From positions 3,721,306 to 3,785,305 of the forward strand of contig CP036352.1 of the NCBI GenBank assembly GCA_007753915.1: 64,000 bases of DNA. Reading direction: 5' to 3'. A program made the translations under genes and the position numbers. Positions 8,361 to 19,609 of this stretch are shown piece after piece. The notes below the pieces were generated by a model. The model was not told where the DNA came from and did no database searches. It saw only the letters and a program-made list of their open reading frames with translations. The stretch's first letter is position 1. Every line of letters starts with the position of its first letter. The DNA is from Phycisphaerae bacterium RAS2. Its GTDB lineage: Bacteria; Planctomycetota; Phycisphaerae; UBA1845; UTPLA1.

Positions 8361-10352
8361 TCAGTGCCGGTAGGCAGTCTTCTTTTCATACATGGCAAGA
8401 CGTTCACGGAATCGAGCGACGCGGGCGTTCGAGGCCGTGGTCGCACTCATTTTCAGTGCTTCCTGAAGAGTCTGAACAGCCCTGGGGAAGTCGCCGCCCT
8501 CGGCATGTGCCGCGGCAATCGTGTCAAGCACTTCGGGGTTCTTGTGGCCGGTTGCTTTGTCTGCGATGGCGGCGAGCCGCATCGCTTCCTGGGCATTCCG
8601 CACGCCCGCCTCCGCCGACGTGGCGCGGACCCACGCCAGCATGTTTGCAAGCGAGGCGTCATTCTCTGCAATTCTGCCGTTGTCTCGAAAGAACTGGATG
8701 CAAGCAGCAGGCGATTGAAGGTGGACATTCTGTACGACGCGCGACATGGCGTCTCGAATGACGCCCCCCTCATCGCATTGAATGCAGTGCTGGATAAGTT
8801 GAAACGACTTGGCAAAGTCGGATTTCTTGGCCCAGCGCTCAACCACTCCGGCGACCGTGCTGAGCGGGTATTGAATTCGCTCCGCGGATTGGGGGTAGTT
8901 GTTGCGCTTGAGGGTTTCCGCGAACTTGATGAACACGGTCGGATCGATCGGTGTCAAAGGGTCTTTTCTTCGCTCGCCCAAGACATAGAGCAATTTGCCG
9001 ATCAACTCGCTGTCATACTCCTCGGGCGACTCAAACGCTCGCAGCGTGTTGGGATAGGCCTTGCCGGCACTTTCAAAGTCGTTCGAAAGAAGGAAGGCCG
9101 CGACAAGTCCGACGCAGGCACCAGGGTGCTTTCGATTCCGAAGCAGGGCCTGCTGGAAGTACCTGATGGCTTCGGGATTGCCGCTCAACAATCCGACGGT
9201 ACCGATCTGGGAGAGCAATTCGAGATCATCGGGCTTGTTCTTCAGTATCAAGAGATAGTTCTTGGTAACCTCATCGTACTGCTTCAACTCCAGGAGCGCC
9301 TGGGCGTACAAGACCCGGTTTTCGTCATCGCCTCCAAATTGAGCCAGGTAGCTTTCGAAGTACTTGACGGCCAGATCGAGCTCGTGACGGAAATAGTGCA
9401 GGCGGCCCAAGAGCTTATTCGCCTGGTCCTCGTAGCGGGGATGCTTGCGCAATTGCGATACGACTGTGACAGCCAGATCAAAATCCGCCAGGTCGATCAA
9501 CTGCCCAGCCACGTCCAACAGCCACTCGGGATTCGCCCCGATGCACATGACGCGAATCACAAGCGGGTCTCGCACCACCGGCGGCTCCCGCCCTCTCTTC
9601 TCCGCATCGGCATGAAGCGCCGCGTTGACTCGATCACCGCGAGCTGTCAGCAATCTCGCCAGTGCGCCGTGAACTTTCGCGTACTTGGGAGCATATTCGA
9701 GTGCTTTCTTGTATTGCTTGATCGCCTCATCGGGCTGGTTCTTCAGTCGAGCGCATTCACCTAGTCCAAAATGAATCCGCGGATCCTTGGGTGAAAGGGT
9801 CGCCGCCTTTTGATACAACCCGAACGCCTCGTTCACGTCCTTCTCGCGGACCAGATCGGCCAGGCGCACGATTACTGCCGGATAGTTCGGGTCGAGTCGG
9901 TTTGCCGCCCGGTAGGCCTCCGTCGCACGCGAGTATTCATAGGAGTCTTCCAAGGCCAGTGCGAGGTAGTATTGCCACTTCATCTCGCCGGGAGCCAAGC
10001 GAGTGGTCAGCTCCAGGTACTCGACTGCCGAGGAGGTCTTGGCCACACGCTGGCAGAGAATGCCTAATTCTCCAACTTTTTCGGGGTTCCTGGGATCTGA
10101 TCTTGCCTTTTCGTAGGCGGCTTTGAGGTCCGCCGCGACTTCTTCCGGCAGACCAATCAAGTCGATTTCAGGCAAGGGCGAATCAGCACTGGCAACCGTG
10201 CGATCGGCCAAATCTGGCTTGGTCGGCGCAGATGTTGGCTGCGCGGACAACCCTCCGGAAAGGCCGAGGAGCAGTGAGCCGGCCCGTACCAGTACCGCAC
10301 CCGTCCTGGATCGAACCTTTCGAATTGGTGATTGAGTCGTCATGCGAAGCAT
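8361..10352 (-). CDS. Secreted or envelope TPR-repeat protein
   Basis: A 663-residue protein on the opposite strand, convergent with the AlkP/TPR gene (24 bp apart). An N-terminal basic stretch and hydrophobic segment, ending near LSAQ at about residue 37, looks like a Sec signal. A start at the second Met (10343) is equally possible. From about residue 90 most of the chain is helical TPR-type repeats with the usual Ala/Tyr/Pro spacing. No catalytic domain is visible. Such proteins usually scaffold complexes; together with the two AlkP/TPR proteins it gives this insert three TPR proteins. Confidence 0.75.
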   Translation of the reverse strand: MLRMTTQSPIRKVRSRTGAVLVRAGSLLLGLSGGLSAQPTSAPTKPDLADRTVASADSPLPEIDLIGLPEEVAADLKAAYEKARSDPRNPEKVGELGILCQRVAKTSSAVEYLELTTRLAPGEMKWQYYLALALEDSYEYSRATEAYRAANRLDPNYPAVIVRLADLVREKDVNEAFGLYQKAATLSPKDPRIHFGLGECARLKNQPDEAIKQYKKALEYAPKYAKVHGALARLLTARGDRVNAALHADAEKRGREPPVVRDPLVIRVMCIGANPEWLLDVAGQLIDLADFDLAVTVVSQLRKHPRYEDQANKLLGRLHYFRHELDLAVKYFESYLAQFGGDDENRVLYAQALLELKQYDEVTKNYLLILKNKPDDLELLSQIGTVGLLSGNPEAIRYFQQALLRNRKHPGACVGLVAAFLLSNDFESAGKAYPNTLRAFESPEEYDSELIGKLLYVLGERRKDPLTPIDPTVFIKFAETLKRNNYPQSAERIQYPLSTVAGVVERWAKKSDFAKSFQLIQHCIQCDEGGVIRDAMSRVVQNVHLQSPAACIQFFRDNGRIAENDASLANMLAWVRATSAEAGVRNAQEAMRLAAIADKATGHKNPEVLDTIAAAHAEGGDFPRAVQTLQEALKMSATTASNARVARFRERLAMYEKKTAYRH

Positions 10353-10492
10353 ACCGAGTCATCGGGCCGGCGGAGAACTCGATTTCGTGCATCCGACGTC
10401 CCGCGCCGAAGTGCCGCGATTTTACCCGATTCGCGCGTAGTATGCCAAGAACGGTCTCGCCTTGCCCCAGCCGGCCGAAGATTGTGACGTTA

Positions 10493-10521
10493 TTCACAAA
10501 CCGGCTGATCCGCATTATAAC
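10493..10521 (+). promoter_or_regulatory. Predicted sigma70 promoter of the nuoG-N operon
   Basis: TTCACA (10493-10498), exactly 17 bp and TATAAC (10516-10521): each box has five of six consensus bases. The predicted start near 10528 leaves a leader of about 50 nt before the nuoG ATG. Confidence 0.65.
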
Positions 10522-10580
10522 GGCATCAACATGGCGGCGATCCCTGGTCGCTACGGGGTCTCGCACGGGTCTGGAGTGGC

Positions 10581-12206
10581 ATGCCCAAGATCATCGTCGA
10601 TGGCAAGGAAGTCGAATGCCGGGATCGCATCCCCGTGCTGCAAGCCGTCCTCGAGGCGGGCTGGGACGTTCCCCATTACTGCTACCACCCCGGGCTTTCC
10701 ATCGTGGCGTCGTGCCGGTTGTGCCTGATGGAAATGAAGATGCCCAATCCGAAGACCAAGGCACTGGAATGGGCGCCGCGGCTGATGCCCAGTTGTCAGA
10801 CGCCGATCAAAGACGGGATGGAAGTTCGCTTTGACTCCGACAAGGTGCGAGACAATCAGAAGCACTGCATGGAATACTTCCTGCTGAATCACCCGCTGGA
10901 CTGTCCGGTGTGTGACCAGGCGGGCGAATGCTATCTGCAGGATTACAGCCTCAAGTTCGGCGAATCGACCAGTCGCATGGTCGAGGCGAAGAACAAGAAC
11001 CCCAAGAAGGATGTCGGCAGCAAGACGCTGTTGTATCAGGATCGCTGCGTGATGTGTTCGCGGTGCGTGCGATTCTGCAACGAAGTCGCCGGGACGGGCG
11101 AGCTGGCGATCGTGAACCGCGGAAGCCGCGCGGAGATCGATGTCTTCCCCGGTGTGCCGCTGGAGAATCGGCTGCAGGGCAACGTGGTGGACATCTGCCC
11201 GGTCGGCTCGCTGCTGGATAAAGACTTTTTGATGGATCAGCGTGTGTGGTTTCTGCGCGGGGGCGATTCGATCTGCCCGCTTTGTGCCACGGGCTGCGCC
11301 GTTCGCGTGGATCAGAACAACGGCACGGTTTATCGCGTCAAGCCGCGCTACAACCCCGGTGTGAACGACTGGTGGATGTGCGACGACGGGCGATTCGGCT
11401 GGAAATACGCGCACGACGAGAAACGATTGAATCGCCTGATGGTCCGGCGCGGCATGGAGGTCGATTCGCCGGACTGGAGCGCGCTGCCGGGGATCGTTCG
11501 CGTGCGGCTGGACTCGCTCGCGCGGTCGACGGACGGTGGGAAAATCGCCGTGCTGCTGTCGCCATTCATGGCGTGCGAAGAGGCGTGGATGCTTGCGTCG
11601 TTCGTGCGGTCGATCGCGCCGCAGAGCACGCTGGCGATGGGGCCGGTTCCGTATGAAGGTGAAGACGACACGTTTCCGAAGGGATCGAGCAACGGCTCGG
11701 CGGTGAAATTCCGCGTGCTGGCCGAGAAATGCCCGAACCGCCGCGGAATTGAGATGATCCTCGCGTCGCTGGGCGGCCATCGCGCGACGTTTGACGAATT
11801 CGTGAAGAAGGCGGGCGAAGGGGCGTTTGCCGGGGCATGGATCGTCGGCGGCTATCCCAAGCCTTGGGTGACGAAGGAACTGGAGAGCGCCCTCGGCAAG
11901 ATTGAGACCCTTTTCGCGCAAGACCTTTTCCCCAGCGCGCTGACTGACGCGGCCACCATCGTGATGCCGAGTTGCTCGTGGGCCGAGCGGGCGGGAACGT
12001 TCATCAACGCACAGGACAAAGTGCAGCCGTTCGAGGCGGCGATCGCGCCGATCGAAGGCTGTCAAAGCGACGGGCAGTACCTGCACGCGATCTGGGGCGG
12101 GCAGGGTTTGTATCAGGCGGCGAAGGTGCGCGAAGCCATGGCGAAGGCGATGCCGGCCTTTGCGTCGGTGCATGTCCCACCTGCGATGCCGGAGCACGCA
12201 CACTGA
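10581..12206 (+). CDS. nuoG: NADH-quinone oxidoreductase subunit G
   Basis: NuoG is the iron-sulfur electron-wire subunit of the complex I peripheral arm. In order: a [2Fe-2S] site C34/C45/C48/C72; the His-ligated cluster H104-X3-C108-X2-C111-X5-C117; [4Fe-4S] ligands C156/C159/C162 with C206; and a fourth set C232-X2-C235-X3-C239-X27-C267, corresponding to the extra N7 cluster found in some bacteria. The molybdopterin-oxidoreductase-like C-terminal part is short (541 residues in total, against about 700-900 in many bacteria). GGAG lies just before the ATG. The stop overlaps the nuoH start (TGATG). Confidence 0.96.
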   Translation: MPKIIVDGKEVECRDRIPVLQAVLEAGWDVPHYCYHPGLSIVASCRLCLMEMKMPNPKTKALEWAPRLMPSCQTPIKDGMEVRFDSDKVRDNQKHCMEYFLLNHPLDCPVCDQAGECYLQDYSLKFGESTSRMVEAKNKNPKKDVGSKTLLYQDRCVMCSRCVRFCNEVAGTGELAIVNRGSRAEIDVFPGVPLENRLQGNVVDICPVGSLLDKDFLMDQRVWFLRGGDSICPLCATGCAVRVDQNNGTVYRVKPRYNPGVNDWWMCDDGRFGWKYAHDEKRLNRLMVRRGMEVDSPDWSALPGIVRVRLDSLARSTDGGKIAVLLSPFMACEEAWMLASFVRSIAPQSTLAMGPVPYEGEDDTFPKGSSNGSAVKFRVLAEKCPNRRGIEMILASLGGHRATFDEFVKKAGEGAFAGAWIVGGYPKPWVTKELESALGKIETLFAQDLFPSALTDAATIVMPSCSWAERAGTFINAQDKVQPFEAAIAPIEGCQSDGQYLHAIWGGQGLYQAAKVREAMAKAMPAFASVHVPPAMPEHAH

Positions 12207-13423
12207 TGATCGAAGGCGTGAAGGACATCCTGGCCGACCAATTCTGGTTCAGCCTGATCCTGTCTGCTGCGGCGCTGGGCGGCATCATGACAGCCGTGGC
12301 GTACGGCATTCTGCTGGAGCGCAAGATCGCGGCGTGGATGCAGGATCGGTACGGACCGAACCGCGTGGGTCCGATGGGCCTGTTGCAACCGCTGGCCGAC
12401 GGGCTGAAGTTCCTGCTGAAAGAAGACATCATTCCGCGGAACGTGGATCGGGTGCTGTTCGTGCTGGCGCCGCTGGCGATTTTCGTGGTGGCGCTGATCG
12501 GCTTCGCGGTGATTCCGTGGGGCGGGACGTTTCGGTGGCCATGGATGGCGGCCGATGCCGCGCCGCTGAAGGTGCAGGTGGCGAGCATTGATATTGGACT
12601 GTTGTATATTCTCGCCGTCGCGTCGCTGGGGGTGTACGGCGTCGTGCTGGGCGGCTGGGCGAGCAACAACAAGTACTCGTTTTACGGCGGGATGCGCGCG
12701 GCGGCGCAAATGCTCTCGTACGAAATCCCGATGGGGCTGGCGATCCTGACGGTCGTGCTAACGGCCGGGGCCTTGCGGCTGGAGGACATGGTCGCGTATC
12801 AGGCCGCGCATTGGTGGATCGCGGCGTATCACCCTGTGGTGGCGCTGATCTTCTTCACGACGGCCCTGGCGGAGTCGAACCGCATGCCGTTCGACCTGGC
12901 CGAGAGCGAGCAGGAGCTGGTCGGCGGGTATCACACGGAATACAGCGCAATGAAGCTCGCGTTGTTTTTCCTTGCGGAATACGCGCACATGATCACGTCG
13001 AGCGCGCTGATGGTGTGCCTGTTTTTCGGCGGCTGGCGCGTGCCGGGGTGGGTTTGGCTGAATGAGGATCCGTCTGTGCTGGCGATGCTGGCGCGGGTCG
13101 GGGCGATGTCGGGCAAGATCTTCCTGCTGATCTGCGTGTACATGTTCATCCGCTGGACCATTCCGAGATTTCGATTTGACCAGTTGATGCGCCTGGCGTG
13201 GAAGAGCCTCGTGCCGATGTCGATGGCGCTGGTGGCGATTCAGGGCGCGGTGATCTACTACGGCTGGCCGCAGTGGTTCACGCTGGTCGGCAACGGGGCG
13301 ATTCTCCTGATCGGCGGTGCGGTGAGCGCGCTGGGCGGCAAGCCGATCACGGGCCGGCAACAGAGCCTGGGTCCGGTGAGCCGGACGACGGCGCCGGGTC
13401 GGGAGGCAATGAGCCATGTCTAA
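12206..13423 (+). CDS. nuoH: NADH-quinone oxidoreductase subunit H
   Basis: NuoH is the membrane subunit that forms the quinone-binding chamber next to the peripheral arm. The ATG at 12206 overlaps the nuoG stop and begins the family's N-terminal helix; the frame is open further upstream but that part is nuoG in another frame. The 405 residues carry about eight membrane helices. Conserved blocks include the RYGPNRVGP loop, the SNNKYSFYGG(M)R loop and the acidic NRMPFDLAESEQELVGGYHTEY segment region (about residues 228-250), which lines the quinone site. The last 8 bp overlap nuoI. Confidence 0.96.
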   Translation: MIEGVKDILADQFWFSLILSAAALGGIMTAVAYGILLERKIAAWMQDRYGPNRVGPMGLLQPLADGLKFLLKEDIIPRNVDRVLFVLAPLAIFVVALIGFAVIPWGGTFRWPWMAADAAPLKVQVASIDIGLLYILAVASLGVYGVVLGGWASNNKYSFYGGMRAAAQMLSYEIPMGLAILTVVLTAGALRLEDMVAYQAAHWWIAAYHPVVALIFFTTALAESNRMPFDLAESEQELVGGYHTEYSAMKLALFFLAEYAHMITSSALMVCLFFGGWRVPGWVWLNEDPSVLAMLARVGAMSGKIFLLICVYMFIRWTIPRFRFDQLMRLAWKSLVPMSMALVAIQGAVIYYGWPQWFTLVGNGAILLIGGAVSALGGKPITGRQQSLGPVSRTTAPGREAMSHV

Positions 13424-13967
13424 CGGGCAGGATTGGAAACAGACAGACGTGGTTTATGTGACGCAGCCGCCGCTGTCGATGGGCGAGCGCTTGTACCTGC
13501 CGCAGATTTTCGGCGGGATGAAGACGACATTGCGGCACATGTTCAAGAAGCGGCTGCGCGACGAGACGGTGGTGCAATATCCCGAACAGAAACGCACGCT
13601 TCGCAAGGAGATTTACCGCGGCGTGCATCGACTGAATCGCGATGAGCAGGGCCGCGTGGCGTGCGTGGCGTGTTTCATGTGCGAGACGGCCTGCCCGGCG
13701 CACTGCATTCACATCGAGGGTGCGGAGAGCCCCTGGCCCGACCGCGAGAAGTACCCGATCAAGTTCGACATCGACGAACTGCGGTGCATTTACTGCGGCA
13801 TGTGCGAAGAAGCCTGCCCGGTCGATGCAATCGAGTTGACGCCGGAGTATCATCTGGTCGGCGGCTCGCGTGAGGAGATGATCTTCGACAAGGAAAAGCT
13901 GCTGATGGTGTTCGACCGGACGAAGGACGAGAAGCCGCGGAAGGGTCCGGCGATTACGGGGTATTAG
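13416..13967 (+). CDS. nuoI: NADH-quinone oxidoreductase subunit I
   Basis: A ferredoxin-like subunit with two [4Fe-4S] clusters (N6a, N6b) that passes electrons towards quinone. Cluster ligands are C83/C86/C89 with C134, and C124/C127/C130 with C93, in the two standard CXXCXXCXXXCP repeats. The 183 residues match the family length. The ATG lies inside the end of nuoH, indicating translational coupling. In this genome it is followed by two DUF genes rather than directly by nuoJ. Confidence 0.96.
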   Translation: MSNGQDWKQTDVVYVTQPPLSMGERLYLPQIFGGMKTTLRHMFKKRLRDETVVQYPEQKRTLRKEIYRGVHRLNRDEQGRVACVACFMCETACPAHCIHIEGAESPWPDREKYPIKFDIDELRCIYCGMCEEACPVDAIELTPEYHLVGGSREEMIFDKEKLLMVFDRTKDEKPRKGPAITGY

Positions 13968-13983
13968 TGAGGCATGTGGCGAA

Positions 13984-14229
13984 ATGCCGGTAGTGCTTCG
14001 TTTTGAAGGATACAAGTTTTTCTTCTTTTCGAACGAGGGCACTCCACGTGAGCCGGTGCATGTGCACGTAAGAAAAGGCGATCGCGTCGCAAAGTTCTGG
14101 ATCGAGCCTCGCATCGAGCTGGCGGAATCGTATGGTATGGCTCCACGAGAATTGACGAGACTGATGCGAGTCGTCGCTGCCAATGAGCGTCTGATCCGAA
14201 GGGCATGGCATGGTTTCTTTGGCGAATAA
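13984..14229 (+). CDS. DUF4160-family protein
   Basis: An 81-residue cytoplasmic protein recognised as DUF4160 from its N-terminal MPVVLRFEGYKFFF-type start, the central HVHV motif and a C-terminal helix ending in a Trp-His stretch. It starts 16 bp after nuoI and overlaps the next gene by 20 bp. DUF4160 genes are commonly followed by a DUF2442 gene, as here, and such pairs are suspected to be toxin-antitoxin-like; that role is inference. It is not a complex I subunit and looks like an insertion into the nuo operon. Confidence 0.85.
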   Translation: MPVVLRFEGYKFFFFSNEGTPREPVHVHVRKGDRVAKFWIEPRIELAESYGMAPRELTRLMRVVAANERLIRRAWHGFFGE

Positions 14230-14515
14230 GCCGGCGGCAAGCCGCGTTTGGTTCGACGATTCGAACCTATGGATTGAGTTGAAGGACGGGCGACAACTGT
14301 CCGTTCCGCTCGCGTACTTCCCTCGTCTGGCGCGCGCGACCGCGAAGCAACTGGCGAAATGCGAAATGAGCGGAGGCGGCACGGGTTTGCATTGGGATGC
14401 CTTGGATGAGGACATCAGTGTGCCGGCTTTGTTGATGGGCCATGCGGATCGCACGGCGGCAGCCCAAACCCGTACAAAGGCAGCACGATCCACGAAGACG
14501 CGAAACAGGCGTTGA
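14210..14515 (+). CDS. DUF2442-family protein
   Basis: A 101-residue protein recognised as DUF2442 by the segment 'LKDGRQLSVPLAYFPRL' (about residues 24-40) and the GLHWDALDEDISVPALL block, in which an acidic DEDIS element is typical. The C-terminal 20 residues are basic and low in complexity. It overlaps the DUF4160 gene and the two are surely cotranslated. In other genomes members sit beside DUF4160 genes and have been viewed as possible antitoxin-like DNA-binding proteins; nothing here proves it. Confidence 0.85.
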   Translation: MVSLANKPAASRVWFDDSNLWIELKDGRQLSVPLAYFPRLARATAKQLAKCEMSGGGTGLHWDALDEDISVPALLMGHADRTAAAQTRTKAARSTKTRNRR

Positions 14516-14548
14516 AGCCCGTGGTGCGTCGGTAAACGGATACTCGAT

Positions 14549-15331
14549 ATGCGGTCTGAACTGGTCTATGGCATCTATGGCGTGGCGGCGCTTGGGGCGC
14601 TGGCGACGTACCTCGCGCTGCCCAAGGCGAGCGGCGGCGTGCGCCGCGGCGTGCTCTGGACGCTGATGGCCATTGCGGCCGGCGCGGGGCTGATGCTGCT
14701 TGGGCAGATTCTCGGCGAACAGGCCGGGCGCGTGTATTTCTGCATTCTCGCGGCGTTGACGCTGGCCGGCGGAATCGGGGTCGTGACCCACAAACGACCG
14801 GTTTATTCGGCGCTGTTTTTCATCGTGGTGGTCTTGAGCACGGCTGGGCTGATGTTCCTCGTCGGCGCGGAGTTTCTCGGGGCGTCGCTGGTGATCGTTT
14901 ATGCCGGCGCGATCCTGGTTACGTATGTGTTTGTCATCATGCTGGCGCAGCAGTCGGCCCCGACGACGGGCGGGCAGTTCGCGGCGGCGCTGGACTACGA
15001 TCGCTCGGCGCGCGAGCCGCTGGCGGCGATTCTCGCCGGGTTCGTGCTGGTCGGTGTCATCGGCGGCACGATTGTGAAACACGATTGGTCGAAGGCGACC
15101 GCCGGCGTGGAGAAACTGGCGACGAAGGGCGAAACCGGCAACGTGCTGGCCATCGGCGAGATGTTGATGTCGCCGCAGTTCGCCGTGAGCGTGGAACTGG
15201 CCGGCGTGCTGCTGATGGTTGCAATGATCGGCGCGATCGCGATTGCGCGGAAGAAAGTGCCGCATGCGATGGAAGACGCGGCCGAGGCGCGGCGGCCCGG
15301 CGAGATCGGGCGACACGTGAAGCCGTTCTAG
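14549..15331 (+). CDS. nuoJ: NADH-quinone oxidoreductase subunit J
   Basis: A membrane subunit of complex I beside the H/A/K group, 260 residues, with five predicted helices in the first 170 residues and one near 215-235. The family signature FLVGAEFLGASLVIVYAGA (about residues 103-121) contains the pi-bulge helix linked to coupling. It is longer than most because of a soluble loop (about residues 140-205) and a basic C-terminal tail. It resumes the nuo order 33 bp after the DUF2442 gene. Confidence 0.95.
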   Translation: MRSELVYGIYGVAALGALATYLALPKASGGVRRGVLWTLMAIAAGAGLMLLGQILGEQAGRVYFCILAALTLAGGIGVVTHKRPVYSALFFIVVVLSTAGLMFLVGAEFLGASLVIVYAGAILVTYVFVIMLAQQSAPTTGGQFAAALDYDRSAREPLAAILAGFVLVGVIGGTIVKHDWSKATAGVEKLATKGETGNVLAIGEMLMSPQFAVSVELAGVLLMVAMIGAIAIARKKVPHAMEDAAEARRPGEIGRHVKPF

Positions 15332-15412
15332 CGAGGGTGCGCAGGGCCGCCCAAGGCCGCGGCCATTTAGCAGGCGAGCTTGCTCGCTGTGGATGAAGAT
15401 GACGCAACGACC

Positions 15413-15439
15413 GCACTGCTTGAAGCAGTGGCACACAAT
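15413..15439 (+). repeat. Palindromic dispersed repeat, copy 1 (upstream of nuoK)
   Basis: CACTGCTTGAAGCAGTG (15414-15430) is a perfect 8-bp palindrome around one central G. Together with the flanking CACACAA it recurs in inverted orientation at 63183-63208. A second palindrome (GCGAGC, then GCTCGC) lies at 15374-15387. Confidence 0.6.
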
Positions 15440-15451
15440 GAGAAGAGCGCG

Positions 15452-15754
15452 ATGAGCAGTGCGACGGGATTGATGGTGCTGGGCGCGGCCCTGTTCGGAT
15501 TGGGTGTGGTGGGATTTCTCACGCGCCGCAATCTGATCGTGATGTTCCTCTGCACCGAGGTGATGTTCCAGGGCGTGCTGGTGAATCTCGTCGCGATGGG
15601 GATGGTGTGGAAGAATCTCCAGGGTCAGATGTTCGGCCTGTACGTGCTGGCCATCGCCGCGGTCGAAGCGGGGCTGGGCCTCGCCATCGTGGTGATGCTG
15701 TACCGCCGACGCGGGACACTGGACGCGGAAAGCTGGCGCGGCCTGCGCGGATAG
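15452..15754 (+). CDS. nuoK: NADH-quinone oxidoreductase subunit K
   Basis: A small membrane subunit of complex I, 100 residues with three helices. The ATG at 15452 is chosen because it begins the first helix and gives the standard length; a longer frame from 15380 would cover a palindromic repeat. Conserved intramembrane glutamates are visible in CTEVMFQGV (helix 2) and AAVEAGLGLA (helix 3), both used in proton coupling. A 120-bp gap with two palindromes separates it from nuoJ. Confidence 0.95.
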   Translation: MSSATGLMVLGAALFGLGVVGFLTRRNLIVMFLCTEVMFQGVLVNLVAMGMVWKNLQGQMFGLYVLAIAAVEAGLGLAIVVMLYRRRGTLDAESWRGLRG

Positions 15755-15823
15755 ATTGACGTCGCTCGCCGGCGCGGCGGGTGACAGGGCCGCGGATGAT
15801 CTCGCGGCAGATGAGTGGAAGCG

Positions 15824-17824
<2,001 letters not shown>

Positions 17825-17826
17825 TG

Positions 17827-17857
17827 AATGGCGAATGTCGAATAGCGAATTGCGAAA
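17827..17857 (+). repeat. Dispersed GCGAAT-type repeat, copy 1
   Basis: AATGGCGAATGTCGAATAGC followed by GAATTGCGAA fills the nuoL-nuoM gap. Related copies lie at 21191-21217, 21309-21328 (inverted) and 22712-22803. Confidence 0.7.
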
Positions 17858-17866
17858 AGGGGCGCG

Positions 17867-19609
17867 ATGTCGTTTCTGGCCAATAGTTGGATCGGCGAGC
17901 ACATCTTGACGCTCGTCATGTTCTTCCCCGTGGCGTGCGCGATGGTGCTGTACTCGCGCCGCGACTGGGAGCCGGCGGCGGTTCGGCGCTTCGCGCTAGC
18001 GTCCTCCCTCCTCACCCTGATGCTGGCGGTCGCCGCGACGATGCTCTACCTCGAGGAAAGTCTGTCCGCGCGATATCGCGGCGGCTACGGCCTCGTGGAA
18101 CGCGCCGACTGGATCATCGGACAAAGCGGTGCGGTCGCCCTTCAGATCCAGTATTACGTCGGCGTCGACGGCATCAGCCTGCCGCTCGTATTGCTCACGG
18201 CCTTCCTGACACCGCTGGCCATCTGGGGCAGCTACACGGGAATTGGTGAGCGGCATCGTGAGTATTACTCGCTCATGCTCATGCTGCTCGGCGCGATGCT
18301 CGGCGTGTTCTGTGCCCGTGATCTGCTGCTTTTCTACGTCTGCTTCGAGTTCACGCTGATCCCGCTTTACTTCCTGATCGGCATCTGGGGCGGGTCGCAA
18401 CGGGCCAAGGCCGCCAACATGTTCTTCCTCTACACGCTCGCGGGCAGCATGCTCACCTTTGCGGGCGTGCTCTACCTTGGCTGGCAGGCGTCGCAGGCGC
18501 CGCTCGCGCCGGGCGGCACGCACGCCTTCACGTTTGACATGGATGTGCTCGGCCGGCTCGCGCCCGAAGGCGTGTTGTCGCTCAATGCGCAGTGGTGGCT
18601 GTTCCTGGCGTTCTTCGCCGGCTTCGCCATCAAGGTGCCGCTGTTTCCGTTTCACACCTGGCTGCCGCTGGCGCACACCGAAGCGCCGACCGCCGGCAGC
18701 GTCCTTCTCGCCGCCGTGCTGCTGAAGCTGGGGACGTACGGCTTCCTTCGATTGAGCCTGCCGACGCTGCCCGACGCGACGCTGGCCCTGGCCCCGGCAA
18801 TGGCGACGCTGGCCGTGGTGGGGATTGTTTACGGCGCGCTGGCCGCCTGGGTACAGACGGATGTCAAGAAACTGGTTGCCTACTCGTCGGTGTCGCACCT
18901 GGGCTTCTGCCTGCTGGGCATGTTCAGCCTGAAGATGGCCGGCCTGACCGGCTCCTTGCTTTACATGATCAATCACGGGCTATCGACCGGTGCCCTGTTT
19001 CTCATCGTCGGCATGATTTACGAGCGCTACCACACGCGGGAGATGGCCGAGATCGGCGGCCTGGCGCACAAGATGCCGATCATGGCGTTCTTCCTGATCG
19101 TGTTCACGATGTCGAGCATCGGCCTGCCGGGGTTGAACGGTTTCGTCAGCGAGTTTCTCGTTCTGCTCGGCACGTTCACGTCGGCGAGCGAGTCCGGCGG
19201 CACGCCGGTCGGCCCGTTGAAGCCTGTTTATGCCGTGGTCGCCGCGAGCGGCATCCTGCTCGGCGCGATTTACATGTTGCACATGGCGGGACGGGTGCTG
19301 TTCGGCCCGCCGAAGGAGCCCGGGCATGGATTTGACGCTTCCACCGGATTGACGCAGGACCTGACGCGGCGCGAGGTGAGCATTCTCGCACCGATCGCGC
19401 TGGTGTGCCTCTTCCTCGGGGTGTATCCCAAGCCCGTCATGAACATGATCGAGCCGTCCCTCCACGAAGCCGTCCTTACGAGAGTGCTCGGGCCGGCGAA
19501 CGAAGACGCCACCGGCGACGCCGTTGTGATTCATGAGAATTCCGTTTCACGAGAATCCCAACCGCGCGTAGCAGTCACAGCTGCACCCGTAACAGGAGGC
19601 CACCCATGA
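17867..19609 (+). CDS. nuoM: NADH-quinone oxidoreductase subunit M
   Basis: An antiporter-like proton-pumping subunit of complex I, 580 residues with about 14 helices. Hallmarks are the CFEFTLIPLYFLIGIWGG helix carrying the essential Glu, the FHTWLPLAHTEAPTAGSVLLA block and the KKLVAYSSVSHLGF helix with its pump Lys. A C-terminal extension of about 50 residues after the last helix is hydrophilic. GGGGCG precedes the ATG. Its TGA overlaps the ATG of nuoN. Confidence 0.96.
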   Translation: MSFLANSWIGEHILTLVMFFPVACAMVLYSRRDWEPAAVRRFALASSLLTLMLAVAATMLYLEESLSARYRGGYGLVERADWIIGQSGAVALQIQYYVGVDGISLPLVLLTAFLTPLAIWGSYTGIGERHREYYSLMLMLLGAMLGVFCARDLLLFYVCFEFTLIPLYFLIGIWGGSQRAKAANMFFLYTLAGSMLTFAGVLYLGWQASQAPLAPGGTHAFTFDMDVLGRLAPEGVLSLNAQWWLFLAFFAGFAIKVPLFPFHTWLPLAHTEAPTAGSVLLAAVLLKLGTYGFLRLSLPTLPDATLALAPAMATLAVVGIVYGALAAWVQTDVKKLVAYSSVSHLGFCLLGMFSLKMAGLTGSLLYMINHGLSTGALFLIVGMIYERYHTREMAEIGGLAHKMPIMAFFLIVFTMSSIGLPGLNGFVSEFLVLLGTFTSASESGGTPVGPLKPVYAVVAASGILLGAIYMLHMAGRVLFGPPKEPGHGFDASTGLTQDLTRREVSILAPIALVCLFLGVYPKPVMNMIEPSLHEAVLTRVLGPANEDATGDAVVIHENSVSRESQPRVAVTAAPVTGGHP

